Shown: in pieces, positions 51,443 through 60,041 of the stretch
Numbering within the stretch: the stretch's first letter is position 1
Layout of the letters: each line of letters starts with the position of its first letter
Notes under the pieces: generated by a model
What the model was told of the DNA's origin: nothing
What the model saw: the letters and a program-made list of their open reading frames with translations, nothing else
Database searches by the model: none
Made by a program: the position numbers and the translations under genes
Source: Streptomyces pinistramenti
Lineage (GTDB): Bacteria > Actinomycetota > Actinomycetes > Streptomycetales > Streptomycetaceae
Assembly: GCF_020564935.1 (NCBI RefSeq)
Contig: NZ_JAJCXB010000033.1
Span: 16,899 to 80,898, forward strand
Direction: 5' to 3'
DNA length: 64,000 nt

Positions 51443-53419
51443 TCAGCCGAGGAGGGTTCCGCCGCTGGCATCGACGAACGAGCCGGTGATCCAGCGCGCT
51501 TCGTCGGTGGCCAGGAACGTCACCACGTCGGCGACGTCACCGGCGTCGCCGACCCGGTTGAAGGCGGAGACCTGTGCCATCTGCTCCACGGCCTCCGGGA
51601 TGTCGAAGACCGGCCCGCCGTTGTCGGTGATGCCCGGAGCGACGCTGTTGACGGTGATCCGGCGAGGGGCCAGGTGCTTGGCCAGGTGAAGCGATATCTG
51701 CTCGATGGCGCCCTTGGTCATCGAATAGGCCACCTGCTCGGGTACGGCGGTCCGGGTGAGGGCGGACGAGATGTTGATGACACGTCCGCCGTCGGGCATG
51801 TTCTTCAGCGCCCGCTGCACGATGAGGTACGGCGCTTTGGCGTTCACGGCGAAGTACCGGTCGAGCTGCTCGGGCGTGACGTCCTCGGGAGGAATGCCGT
51901 CCGCGCCGGTGACCGCGGCGTTGTTCACCACGATGTCGAGCGCGGTCCTTCCGGTGCGCTCCTTCAGGCCGCGCTCCAGGCCGACGAAGAGTTCGTGCAC
52001 GTCACCGGGGACTCCCAGCTCCGCACGGACCGGGAAGGCCCGGCCTCCTTCCTTCTCGATCAGGGCGACGGTCTCCTGTGCCGCGAGGTCGTTGGTGGCG
52101 TAGTGCACGGCGACCAGGGCGCCCTCGCGGGCCAGCCGCACCGCCGTGGCGCGGCCGATACCCCGGCTGGAGCCGGTGACGAGCGCGGTCTTGCCAGTGA
52201 GCCTGTCCATCGTGGAACTCCCGTGTGCTGGAAGGGTTCGGGTGAGGTCCCGGCGCGCTGCGGGAGGCGCCGGCGGCGTGTCCAGGCCGCTGATCATCAG
52301 GGCGAGGTGGCGGCGGACGACGTCCATGGCCAGGAGTTCGCCGAACACCTCCCGCATGCCGTCCACTTCGGGCCCGCCGAAGAGCAGCGCTGCCTGGGCC
52401 TGGATATTGGTCAGGGCCCGCGCGCCGACCGGGTGGCGCTCCGCTTGGTAGTCGTCCAGGCAGCTGTCCGCGGCCTCGCCGGTGATCTCGGCCACGAGCT
52501 TCGGAGCGAGACCGGCCGCGTCCTGCAGCCCAAGGTTGAGTGCCTGCCCGCCGACGGGCATCTGGGTGTGGGCCGAGTCTCCGGCCAGGAACACCCGGCC
52601 GTGACGGTAACGGGCCGCCTGGTGGCGGGTGTTGTCGAAGCTGTTGAGCCACACCGCTGTGCCGGTGCTGATGTCCTCGCCCGTCACCCGCTCCCAGGCC
52701 GCGGCGACGTCGGCGAAGTCCGGCTCTCGCGTGCGCGCACCGGGAGGCCGGGTCCGGTCGTGCACCATGAGCCGGGTCACGCCGCCACCGCGGTGGTGGG
52801 CGGTGGCGGTGCCGTCCGGATACCTCTTCAGGCGCCGCTCGGGGATGTCGATGCCCCGCACATCGGCCCTGAGCATCTGCCGGGTGGCGTCCTCCCGCGT
52901 CACATCGAAGCCCGCCAGCTGCCGCACCGTGCTCCGCTCCCCGTCGCATCCCACGGCGTACGCGGCGGTGAAGCGGCGGTTCCGCCCGTCGGGGCCGACC
53001 GCGGCGACCTCCACCCGGTGGTCGTCCTGCATCAGCCCGACGACCCGGTGGCCCCGGAGGATCTCGGCGCCCAGGCCGGTGGCCCACTCCTCAAGGACGG
53101 GTTCGAGGCGGCTCTGCAGGCACTCCCACTGACCGGCGTACACGTGGCCGGGCGCCGCTTCCGCCAGATCGAGCGGGATCCCGCCGAAGTGGCCGCGCCC
53201 GCCGTCCGGTACGTTCCCCAGCCGGTCGAGGATGCCGAGGTCGGCGAAGATCTCCATGGTTCTGGCGTGCAGGATCGACGCCCGGGACTCGGCGGTCGGC
53301 TCGGGCAACTGCTCCAGCACGACGGTCCGGGCACCGCCGGCGCTCACCTCCCCCGCGAGCAGCAGGCCGACGGGGCCGGCGCCGACGACGAGAACGTCCG
53401 CGTCCGCTGCGTCTCCCAT
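51443..53419 (-). CDS. PgaM/UrdM-type fusion: FAD monooxygenase plus SDR reductase
   Basis: 658 residues. Residues 1 to about 395 are a para-hydroxybenzoate-hydroxylase-like flavoprotein: GAGPVGLLLAGE, DG at CDGERSTVR, and GRVFLAGDSAHTQMP. Residues 404-658 are an SDR with TGSSRGIGRA, NNAAVTG and YSMTK. Such fusions define angucycline biosynthesis (PgaM, UrdM, JadF/LanM types), acting after PgaE-type C-12 oxygenation in C-12b/C-6 chemistry. An internal ATG at 52210 with GGGAG upstream could also give a free reductase. The aromatase gene ends 3 bases before it. Confidence 0.93.
   Translation of the reverse strand: MGDAADADVLVVGAGPVGLLLAGEVSAGGARTVVLEQLPEPTAESRASILHARTMEIFADLGILDRLGNVPDGGRGHFGGIPLDLAEAAPGHVYAGQWECLQSRLEPVLEEWATGLGAEILRGHRVVGLMQDDHRVEVAAVGPDGRNRRFTAAYAVGCDGERSTVRQLAGFDVTREDATRQMLRADVRGIDIPERRLKRYPDGTATAHHRGGGVTRLMVHDRTRPPGARTREPDFADVAAAWERVTGEDISTGTAVWLNSFDNTRHQAARYRHGRVFLAGDSAHTQMPVGGQALNLGLQDAAGLAPKLVAEITGEAADSCLDDYQAERHPVGARALTNIQAQAALLFGGPEVDGMREVFGELLAMDVVRRHLALMISGLDTPPAPPAARRDLTRTLPAHGSSTMDRLTGKTALVTGSSRGIGRATAVRLAREGALVAVHYATNDLAAQETVALIEKEGGRAFPVRAELGVPGDVHELFVGLERGLKERTGRTALDIVVNNAAVTGADGIPPEDVTPEQLDRYFAVNAKAPYLIVQRALKNMPDGGRVINISSALTRTAVPEQVAYSMTKGAIEQISLHLAKHLAPRRITVNSVAPGITDNGGPVFDIPEAVEQMAQVSAFNRVGDAGDVADVVTFLATDEARWITGSFVDASGGTLLG
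52208..52226 (-). promoter_or_regulatory. Internal ribosome-binding site and ATG for the free SDR domain
   Basis: Inside the fusion gene, GGGAGTTCCACG precedes ATG 52210 in frame, exactly at the FAD/SDR junction (residue 404). A separately translated reductase domain is known for PgaM-type proteins. Here it would be 255 residues. Confidence 0.6.
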
Positions 53420-53422
53420 CGC

Positions 53423-54370
53423 TCAGCGCCGCGCTTCCGCGAACGCCTTGGCGTGCCCCAGCGTTGCGCGGCTGTTCGTGCCCAGCGCCTCGCGCAGAAA
53501 CGCGCGCGCTTCGGGCACGCCGGCGTCCGGGCCCAGGATCCGGCCGATGTTGTCGGTGTTGATCACCACAGTGTGCTGGGACGTCGCGGTGGTGACGCCG
53601 TCGCTGCCCTCGTCGAACCGCCAGAATCCGGTGTGCAGGGTCATCAGGGCGGGCAGCGTGGTCTGCTTGTACGCGATCTTGTGGTGCGGGAAGCAGACCC
53701 TGACCGACTCCGTGGTGTGCGTGGAACCGTCCTTGGCGCTGGTGTCCATGCGCAGTATTTGGACACCAGGGTCGTCCTCGGTCAGCGAGACGCCAAAGAC
53801 GTGCGGCAGCCGCTCGGTCCACAGCTGGGCCTCGTTGATGAAGTCGTACACGTCCTTGGCCGAGCCGTTGATCCGCTCGCTGTCCTCGAAGGACAGCGTC
53901 AGCTCGGCGGAGTGCGCGGCCAGCTCCACGTTCGCTTTCAGGGCGGCGAGTTCGCTGCGGCTGTTGCGGTCCACGGCCTGGTCGATCCACTCCAGGCCCG
54001 CGGGGTCGTCGTCAATGGCGCGATAGGTGTGCAGCAGGCGCACCCGGGACTCGGCCTCCCCCCGCGGCTCGACGATCCAGGTGCCGCTCATCCGGGCCAC
54101 GGGTGGGGCGGAGACTTCCTGGCCGAAGGTGATGCGCAGGCCGTCCGGGTCGAGCCGACGGCGCGACGTCCAGTTCTTGGCCTGACCGTTGGCCGTGGCC
54201 CATATCCGGATGCGCTCGTCGTCACCGCTGCTCTCCACCCGGTCCACGTACACGGACGGGGGGAAGAGCCGGGGCCACTGCTCCACGTCCGCGAGGTGGC
54301 GGTAGACCTCCGCGGCGGGGGCGGACATGGTGATCTCGTGCTCGACCTCGCGGGGCGCCTGTTCGGTCAT
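53423..54370 (-). CDS. Didomain aromatase/cyclase (SRPBCC, UrdL/PgaL type)
   Basis: About 315 residues with two START/SRPBCC-like halves. The first has HEITMSAPAAEVYRHLADVE and WPRLFPPSVYVDRVE (about 10-45). The second starts near residue 160 (LTLSFEDSERINGSAKDVYD). Two-domain aromatases accept the C9-reduced polyketide and form the first aromatic ring. The gene lies between the ketoreductase and the oxygenase-reductase fusion, the place of urdL/pgaL. ATG 54370 is taken from its family-length N-terminus (MTEQAPREVEHEI). Confidence 0.92.
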   Translation of the reverse strand: MTEQAPREVEHEITMSAPAAEVYRHLADVEQWPRLFPPSVYVDRVESSGDDERIRIWATANGQAKNWTSRRRLDPDGLRITFGQEVSAPPVARMSGTWIVEPRGEAESRVRLLHTYRAIDDDPAGLEWIDQAVDRNSRSELAALKANVELAAHSAELTLSFEDSERINGSAKDVYDFINEAQLWTERLPHVFGVSLTEDDPGVQILRMDTSAKDGSTHTTESVRVCFPHHKIAYKQTTLPALMTLHTGFWRFDEGSDGVTTATSQHTVVINTDNIGRILGPDAGVPEARAFLREALGTNSRATLGHAKAFAEARR

Positions 54371-54413
54371 GTTCGTCTCCTTGGCTGGGTTGGGTCTTCG
54401 GGTCCGTCCGGGG

Positions 54414-55199
54414 TCAGAAGTTGCCCAGGCCGCCGCAGACGTTGAGTGCCTGCGCGGTGATGGAGGCCGCCGTGTCGGAGGCCAGGTAGCCGACCAGGCC
54501 GGCGACTTCCTCGGGGGTGGAGTAGCGGCCGAGCGGGATCTTGGCCGTGAACTTCCGCAGGATCTGCTCCTCACTGGCCTCGTAGGCCGCGGCATAGCCC
54601 TGGCGCACCCGCTGCGCCATCGGGGTCTCCACATAGCCGGGGCAGACGGCGTTGACGGTGATCCCGGTGGGGGCCAGCTCGTTCCCGAGTGCCTTGGTGA
54701 AGCCCACGACGCCGTGCTTGGAAGCGGAGTACGGCGCTCCCAGGACGACACCCTGCTTACCCGCGGTGGAAGCGATGTTGATGATGCGTCCCCGGGTCTT
54801 GTCCCGCATTCCCCCGGCGGTCAGCACCTCCCGCGTCATCCGGAAGACGCTGTTGAGGTTGGTGTTGATGACGTCGAACCACAGCTCGTCCGCGATGTCG
54901 GCGGTGACGCCGCCACCGCTGCGCCCCGCGTTGTTCACCAGGACGTCGATGGTCCCGAAGCGGCTGACGGCTGCCCCGACCAGTGCCTCGACGTCCTCCT
55001 TCACACCGACGTCGGCGGCCTTGCCGTCCACCTCAAGTCCCGCGCCCTGAAGCTCCTTCACCGTTCGGGTCACGGCATCATCGGTGCGTGCGCAGACGAA
55101 GACCCGGTGGCCCTGTTCGGCCAGCAGCCGGGTGGTCGCCAGGCCGATGCCGCTGGTGGCACCGGTCACGAGAGCAACCTTGGATGCGTCCTGCTTCAT
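54414..55199 (-). CDS. Type II PKS C-9 ketoreductase (ActIII type)
   Basis: 261 residues, the same length as ActIII. NADPH motif TGATSGIG is at 12-19 and NNAG at about 89-92. The catalytic residues Asn114, Ser144, Tyr157 (YSASK) and Lys161 fall at the same numbers as in ActIII. It reduces the C-9 carbonyl of the nascent polyketide. It follows the ACP gene and precedes the aromatase gene. ATG 55199 follows GGAGACAC. It is a core biosynthetic gene (UrdD/PgaD/JadE position). Confidence 0.95.
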   Translation of the reverse strand: MKQDASKVALVTGATSGIGLATTRLLAEQGHRVFVCARTDDAVTRTVKELQGAGLEVDGKAADVGVKEDVEALVGAAVSRFGTIDVLVNNAGRSGGGVTADIADELWFDVINTNLNSVFRMTREVLTAGGMRDKTRGRIINIASTAGKQGVVLGAPYSASKHGVVGFTKALGNELAPTGITVNAVCPGYVETPMAQRVRQGYAAAYEASEEQILRKFTAKIPLGRYSTPEEVAGLVGYLASDTAASITAQALNVCGGLGNF

Positions 55200-55285
55200 G
55201 CTGTGTCTCCTGGAATCGGTCCGGGGCGCGCCGCGGAACCGCGCGGCGCGCGCCGGGACATGCGATGGGGATGCGGCAGGGGGAT

Positions 55286-55555
55286 TCAGACGGCCTGGGC
55301 GGACGACAGGCGCTCGTTGACGAGGGAGAGCAGCGCACGGGGCGTGCGGGCGTCGGCGAATGCCTCTTCGTCGAGGCTGATCCCGTACTCCCGCTCGATG
55401 CGGCCGGCGGTTTCGAGCATCGCCAGGGATTCGTAGCCCAGCGCGTCGAACTCCGAGTCGAGAATGTCTGCGTCGAGGTCGACGCCCTCGTCGGCACCCG
55501 CGCCCTCGCGCAGGATGGACTTGAGGTCGTCGAGGGTGAAGGGGTTCGCGGGCAT
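55286..55555 (-). CDS. Acyl carrier protein of the type II PKS
   Basis: An acidic four-helix carrier of 89 residues. The phosphopantetheine attachment Ser43 lies in FDALGYESLAMLETAG, the type II PKS form of the LGxDS motif. It carries the growing chain for KS-alpha/KS-beta. It lies between the CLF and ketoreductase genes as in other angucycline clusters. ATG 55555 is the only start that gives the normal N-terminus (MPANPFTLDDLK). Confidence 0.95.
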   Translation of the reverse strand: MPANPFTLDDLKSILREGAGADEGVDLDADILDSEFDALGYESLAMLETAGRIEREYGISLDEEAFADARTPRALLSLVNERLSSAQAV

Positions 55556-55600
55556 GGGAAGTCCTTTCTCGGAAATGCAGGGGTGGCGGTCTGTCGCGGA

Positions 55601-56821
55601 TCAGGGCCGTGGTGCGCGCACCACGACCGCGGAGTTGAATCCGCCGTAGCCGCGCGCGAGCACCAGCGCGGTGCGCACGGGCGCACTGCGCGGCGATCCG
55701 GACACCAGGTCGAGGTCGTAGTGTGCGGAGAGCGCGGTGTGCACGGTCGGGGGGATCACGCCGTCCCGGATGCTGAGGCAGGCGGTGGCCACGTCCAGGG
55801 GTGCCGCACCGGAGTACAGGCGCCCGGTCATGGTCTTGGGAGCGGTGACGGGCACCGCCCGCGGGCCGAACACCTTGGTCAGCGCCTCGGCTTCGGCGCG
55901 GTCGAGTTCGGGGACCGCGGCCGCGTCCGCGAAGACCACGTCCACCTCGTCCGGTGCGGCGTCCGCGTCCGCCAGCGCCTGCTCGACGGCCCGCTGCAGC
56001 CCCGGGCCGCGGCTGCTGCCCGGTGGCGGGTCGAAGGTGGCGGCATGGCCGGCGATCTCGGCGTAGATCCGCCGTGCGCCGCGGGCACGGGCGTAGTCGG
56101 CGTCCTCCAGGATGAGCAGCGCGCCGCCCTCGCCCGGGACGTGCCCCGCGGCGTCGTCGTCGAAGGGCAGGTAGGCGCGCCGGGGATCGCTGCTGCGGCT
56201 GATCCGGTCGCTCGCGAGCTGGGCCACCCAGCCCCAGGGGCAGATCGAGGCATCGATGGCCCCGGAGACGATCAGCGGTGTGCCCTTGCGGATCTGCCGA
56301 CGGGCCTGCGCTATCGCGTCCAGGCCGCCGGCCTGGTCGCTGACGACGACGCCGCTGGGGCCGCGCATGCCGTTGCGGATGGAGATCTGGCCGCTGTTGA
56401 CGGCGTAGAACCAGGCGAAGGACTGATAGGCGCTGACGTAGCGGCCGCCCTTGCTCCACAGTGCCTGCAGCTCTCGCTGGCCGAACTCGAAGCCGCCGGA
56501 GTGACTGGCCGTGATCACGCCCATGTCGTACTCGGGCAGGGTCTGCGGTACGACACCGGCGTCCTCCAGCGCCCAGTCGGCGCCGACCAGGGCGATCCGG
56601 GTCATCCGGTCGGTCTGGGGCAGCAGCCTGCCGGGCAGATGGTCCTCGGCGACGAATCCGCTGATCTCGCCCGCCAGCTGCGCCGGGTAGGAGGACGGGT
56701 CGAAGCGGGAGACCCGGCCGATGGCGCCGCGGCCTGCCAGCACGGCCGACCAGTAGGGCTCCAGGCCCAGGCCGTTGGGCGCCGCCACGCCGAGCCCGGT
56801 CACCACGGTGGCGGGGGTCAT
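55601..56821 (-). CDS. Ketosynthase chain-length factor (KS-beta)
   Basis: About 406 residues. It is thiolase-like, but the active-site Cys is replaced by Gln163 (VVVSDQAGGLDAIA), which defines KS-beta. It partners KS-alpha, sets chain length and, by Gln, helps decarboxylate malonyl-ACP for priming. Its start overlaps the KS-alpha stop by 4 bases (ATGA at 56818-56821), typical for this pair. The C-terminal GGFNSAVVV block is intact. The expected chain length from cluster type is a decaketide. Confidence 0.96.
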   Translation of the reverse strand: MTPATVVTGLGVAAPNGLGLEPYWSAVLAGRGAIGRVSRFDPSSYPAQLAGEISGFVAEDHLPGRLLPQTDRMTRIALVGADWALEDAGVVPQTLPEYDMGVITASHSGGFEFGQRELQALWSKGGRYVSAYQSFAWFYAVNSGQISIRNGMRGPSGVVVSDQAGGLDAIAQARRQIRKGTPLIVSGAIDASICPWGWVAQLASDRISRSSDPRRAYLPFDDDAAGHVPGEGGALLILEDADYARARGARRIYAEIAGHAATFDPPPGSSRGPGLQRAVEQALADADAAPDEVDVVFADAAAVPELDRAEAEALTKVFGPRAVPVTAPKTMTGRLYSGAAPLDVATACLSIRDGVIPPTVHTALSAHYDLDLVSGSPRSAPVRTALVLARGYGGFNSAVVVRAPRP

Positions 56822-58098
56822 CGTTTCCTCCTGTCGGGCCGGGCGAGCACCACGGCGCTCTGGAATCCGCCGAACCCGCTGCCGACGGACAGCACCGTGT
56901 CGGTGCGGTGTTCCCGGGCGGTGAGGGGGGTGTAGTCCAGGTCGCACTCCGGGTCCGGGGTGTGCAGGTTGGCCGTGGGCGGCACGACGTGGTGCTCCAT
57001 CGCCAGCGCGGAGGCGGCGAGTTCGATGGACCCGACGGCACCGAGGGAGTGCCCGACCATGGACTTGATGGAGCTGACCGGAGTGCGGTGGGCGGCCTCG
57101 CCCAGGCTGAGTTTGAACGCCGCCGTCTCGTGGCGGTCATTCTGTTTGGTGCCCGAGCCGTGCGCGTTGATGTAGTCGATGTCCTCCGGGTTGATACGGG
57201 CCTCCGCCATGGCGACGCGTATCGCCTCGGCCATCTCCTTGCCATCGGGGCGCAGTCCGGTCATGTGGAAGGCGTTGGAACGCGTCGCGTATCCGGCGAT
57301 CTCCGCGTAGATGTGGGCACCCCTGCGCCGGGCGCTCTCCCCGTCCTCCAGCACGAACACGGCCGCGCCCTCGCCCAGTACGAAGCCGTTGCGGCTGGCG
57401 TCGAAGGGCCGGGAGGCGTGTTCGGGGTCGTCGTTGCGCGGGGTCGTTGCCTTGATCGCGTCGAAGCAGGCCACGGTGATCGGCGAGATCGGCGCCTCCG
57501 TTGCGCCGGCGACCATGACATCGGCGCCGCCGTCCCTGATCACCTCGGCCGCGTAGCCGACCGCGTCGAGACCGGACGTGCAGCCGGTGGAAACCACCGT
57601 CGCGGGCCCCTCCGCACCCACGGCCCAGGCGACCTCGGCGGCGAAGGAACTGGGGACCATGTAGTTGTACAGGTGGGGAACGGCGTACTCGTGGTCGACG
57701 AGTTCCCGCCGTCCGCCGTCGCTGACCGTCCGGTATTCCTCGTCGAGGCCCGTGGTGGCGCCCACGGCACTGCCGATGGTCACGCCCATCCGGCCCGGAT
57801 CCAGCGTGTGGAACGCCAGACCGCTGTCGGCCGCCGCTTCGCGCGCCGTGACCACCGCGAGCTGCGCCGCGCGGTCCATGCGCCGTATCTCCTGGGGGCT
57901 CAGCCCGGACGCCTCGGCGTCGAAGTCGACTTCGGCGGCGATCTGGGAGCGGAAGGCGGCGGGGTCGAACAGGGAGATCCGGCGGGTGGCCGTACGCCCG
58001 TCGGTGAGGAGCTGCCAGAATCCCTTGGTCCCCGTGCCTCCCGGTGCGGTGACACCGATGCCGGTGACGACGACCTGGCGGCCGTGGCCGGTACTCAC
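56818..58098 (-). CDS. Ketosynthase alpha (KS-alpha)
   Basis: 426 residues. The catalytic Cys173 is in VVSTGCTSGLDAVGY, and His is in NAHGSGTKQND (about 310) and VGHSLGAVGS (about 346). It condenses malonyl-ACP units with the CLF. It starts at GTG 58098, overlapping the cyclase stop by 4 bases. Its sequence is normal for angucycline-type KS-alpha; closer assignment needs comparison. KS-alpha/CLF/ACP form the minimal PKS. Confidence 0.97.
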   Translation of the reverse strand: MSTGHGRQVVVTGIGVTAPGGTGTKGFWQLLTDGRTATRRISLFDPAAFRSQIAAEVDFDAEASGLSPQEIRRMDRAAQLAVVTAREAAADSGLAFHTLDPGRMGVTIGSAVGATTGLDEEYRTVSDGGRRELVDHEYAVPHLYNYMVPSSFAAEVAWAVGAEGPATVVSTGCTSGLDAVGYAAEVIRDGGADVMVAGATEAPISPITVACFDAIKATTPRNDDPEHASRPFDASRNGFVLGEGAAVFVLEDGESARRRGAHIYAEIAGYATRSNAFHMTGLRPDGKEMAEAIRVAMAEARINPEDIDYINAHGSGTKQNDRHETAAFKLSLGEAAHRTPVSSIKSMVGHSLGAVGSIELAASALAMEHHVVPPTANLHTPDPECDLDYTPLTAREHRTDTVLSVGSGFGGFQSAVVLARPDRRKR

Positions 58099-58421
58099 TC
58101 GGCGCTCCAGTGGTAGAAGCGCTGCGCCATCGCGTCGGCGGGCGAGCGCCAGGTCGCCGGGTCGTACGCCTCGATGAACGGCTTGAGGTTTTCGCTGATG
58201 CCGACGAACCGCGGGTCCGTCTTGGCTTCCTCGATGCGCTCCCCGCCGTTCTCTCCGTCGAAGTCCTGGAGGTGGAAGTAGAGGCCCCGGTACGAGAAGA
58301 GTTCCCGTCGGCGGGTGCCCATCCGATGCGGCATCTCGGTGCCGTCGAAGGCGGAGAAGATCCGGGCCACCTCTCCCGCGGATCCGGGTTCCATCCGGGC
58401 GACAATCAGTGTGCTGTGCAT
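58095..58421 (-). CDS. TcmI-type polyketide cyclase (UrdF/JadI position)
   Basis: A small cyclase of 108 residues of the TcmI family: HSTLIVARMEPGSAGEVARI at the start, and LFSYRGLYFHLQDFDG and FIEAYDPATWRSPADAMAQR later. It closes the later rings of the angular tetracycle after the aromatase. GAGAGG lies before ATG 58421. Its end overlaps the KS-alpha start (GTGA), so translation is coupled. The E-F-A-B-C order is the same as in urd/pga/lan clusters. Confidence 0.93.
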   Translation of the reverse strand: MHSTLIVARMEPGSAGEVARIFSAFDGTEMPHRMGTRRRELFSYRGLYFHLQDFDGENGGERIEEAKTDPRFVGISENLKPFIEAYDPATWRSPADAMAQRFYHWSAE

Positions 58422-58467
58422 CTTCAACCTCTCTGCGCGTGGTCTCGTCGGTTCACAGGGCGTGGCC

Positions 58468-59967
58468 TCATGCGGCGCGGGTCCGCGCCGTGACGCGCTG
58501 CCGGGCCGGGCCGAACCAGCGCTCCAGGGCCATGGGCAGGTCGTGGTGGCTGCCGGGCGCGGCCCAGGCGACGTGGCCGTCCGGGCGCAGCAGTACCGAG
58601 CTGACGCCGTCGAGTTCGCTGCCTGCGGAAACGCTTTGCGGGACGGCGGTGATGATGTCGACGCGGTCCGCCCAGGCTGTCGCGCGCCGCCGCAGCTGCG
58701 GGGTGTCGGCCAGATCGAGCAGCACGCCCCGTCCGGGATGGAGGAGTTCGGTGTGGGAGACGGTGCGGCTCCCCCGCAGCAGCTCCAGGCGCGGCATCCG
58801 CCTCCCCAGCAGCGGGCTGCTGCCGTTCCCGGTGTCGTAGCGGATGTCCAGGCCGCCGGCCTTGGCCGCGAAGTGCCGGGCCACCTCTTCGTACTGCGTC
58901 AGCTCGGTCAGGATGTCGCGCAGCGGCTGCACATCCTCGCTGCCGAGGATGAGCAGGCTCTGGGCGCGGGTGTTGGCGAGCAGGCGGCGGCCGACTTCGT
59001 GGCGTTCGCTGTGGTAGGTGTCCAGGAGTGCGGGACCGGCGGTTCCGTGCAGGACGGCGGCGAGCTTCCAGCCGAGGTTCACCGCGTCCTGGATGCTGGT
59101 GTTCATCCCCTGCCCGCCGGCCGGAAGGTGGATGTGAGCGGCGTCTCCGGCCAGCAGCACGCGGCCGCGGCGGTACTCGGTGACCTGCCGGGTGGCGTCG
59201 CCGAAGGCGCTCACCCACACGGGTTCGGCGTGCGAGATGTCGATGCCGGTGAGCCGCTTCCAGACGTCGGCCACCTCCGCGAAGGGGGGCGGCCCGGTAC
59301 GCCGCCGTGGTGGTGCGCCGTGTTCTGCGACGATGACGCGGTGGATGCCGTCGCCGAGGCGTGCCGTCATGACCATGCCGCCCGTGACGCGGTCCGCCAC
59401 CATCCGCGGCTCCAGGTCGACGCCCCGTATGTCGGCGAGGAAAAGCTCTGTCGTGGCCGCGGTGCCGGGGAAGTCGAAGCCGACCGCCTTGCGCACACTG
59501 CTGCGACCGCCGTCGCATCCGGCCAAGTAGCGGCTGGTCAGCACCTGTTGACCGGCCGGGCCGCGCACCTGTACGTCGACGTGGTCGCCGTTGTCGGTCA
59601 CTGCGACGAACTCGTGGCCCCGGCGGATGTCCGCGCCGAGATCACGGGCCCAGGATTCCAGCACGGATTCGGTGACGGACTGCGGCACCGTCCTGGCGGC
59701 CTGTTCGCCGCCGCCCAGGACCGCGAAATCGAGCGGAATGCCGCCGAAGTGCCCCTGGCTGCTCGTCTCGATATCGCCGAAGCGGGGCAACAGGCCACGC
59801 TGGTCGAATACTTCCACGGTGCGGGGGGTGAGTCCGATACCGCGGGACTCTCCCGTGCGCCGTTCGAGCCGGTCGAGAACCACCACGTCCACTCCGGCCA
59901 GGCGCAGTTCTCCGGCAAGCATGAGCCCGGCAGGCCCCGCTCCCACGACAATGACGGAAGCGTCCAT
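58468..59967 (-). CDS. PgaE/UrdE-type FAD-dependent monooxygenase
   Basis: About 499 residues of the aromatic hydroxylase family: GAGPAGLMLAGELRLAG (FAD, residues about 9-25), CDGGRSSVRKAVGF (about 155-168) and GRVLLAGDAAHIHLPAGGQG (about 280-299). The C-terminal thioredoxin-like region (HPGRGVLLDLADTP) is present. PgaE-type enzymes hydroxylate C-12 (then C-12b) of prejadomycin-type intermediates. AAGGAG precedes ATG 59967. It is the second gene of the operon after the methyltransferase. Confidence 0.93.
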   Translation of the reverse strand: MDASVIVVGAGPAGLMLAGELRLAGVDVVVLDRLERRTGESRGIGLTPRTVEVFDQRGLLPRFGDIETSSQGHFGGIPLDFAVLGGGEQAARTVPQSVTESVLESWARDLGADIRRGHEFVAVTDNGDHVDVQVRGPAGQQVLTSRYLAGCDGGRSSVRKAVGFDFPGTAATTELFLADIRGVDLEPRMVADRVTGGMVMTARLGDGIHRVIVAEHGAPPRRRTGPPPFAEVADVWKRLTGIDISHAEPVWVSAFGDATRQVTEYRRGRVLLAGDAAHIHLPAGGQGMNTSIQDAVNLGWKLAAVLHGTAGPALLDTYHSERHEVGRRLLANTRAQSLLILGSEDVQPLRDILTELTQYEEVARHFAAKAGGLDIRYDTGNGSSPLLGRRMPRLELLRGSRTVSHTELLHPGRGVLLDLADTPQLRRRATAWADRVDIITAVPQSVSAGSELDGVSSVLLRPDGHVAWAAPGSHHDLPMALERWFGPARQRVTARTRAA

Positions 59968-60041
59968 GTCAGTCTCCTTACTGGCAGCACATCGCATGCT
60001 CTTCGACAGCCGATTCATGAGCGGGCCGCCATGGCCTTTGC

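Noticed and set aside
51359..54445. A 1,028-codon open frame on the plus strand opposite the fusion oxygenase and aromatase genes
   Set aside because: It is the GC-rich mirror of the real minus-strand genes. Its translation shows no recognisable domain, and the minus-strand frames carry clear catalytic motifs.
54414..57245. A 943-codon minus-strand frame extending upstream of the ketoreductase
   Set aside because: Only its last 261 codons are the ketoreductase. The rest runs out of frame through the ACP, CLF and KS-alpha genes, giving Arg/Pro-rich nonsense.
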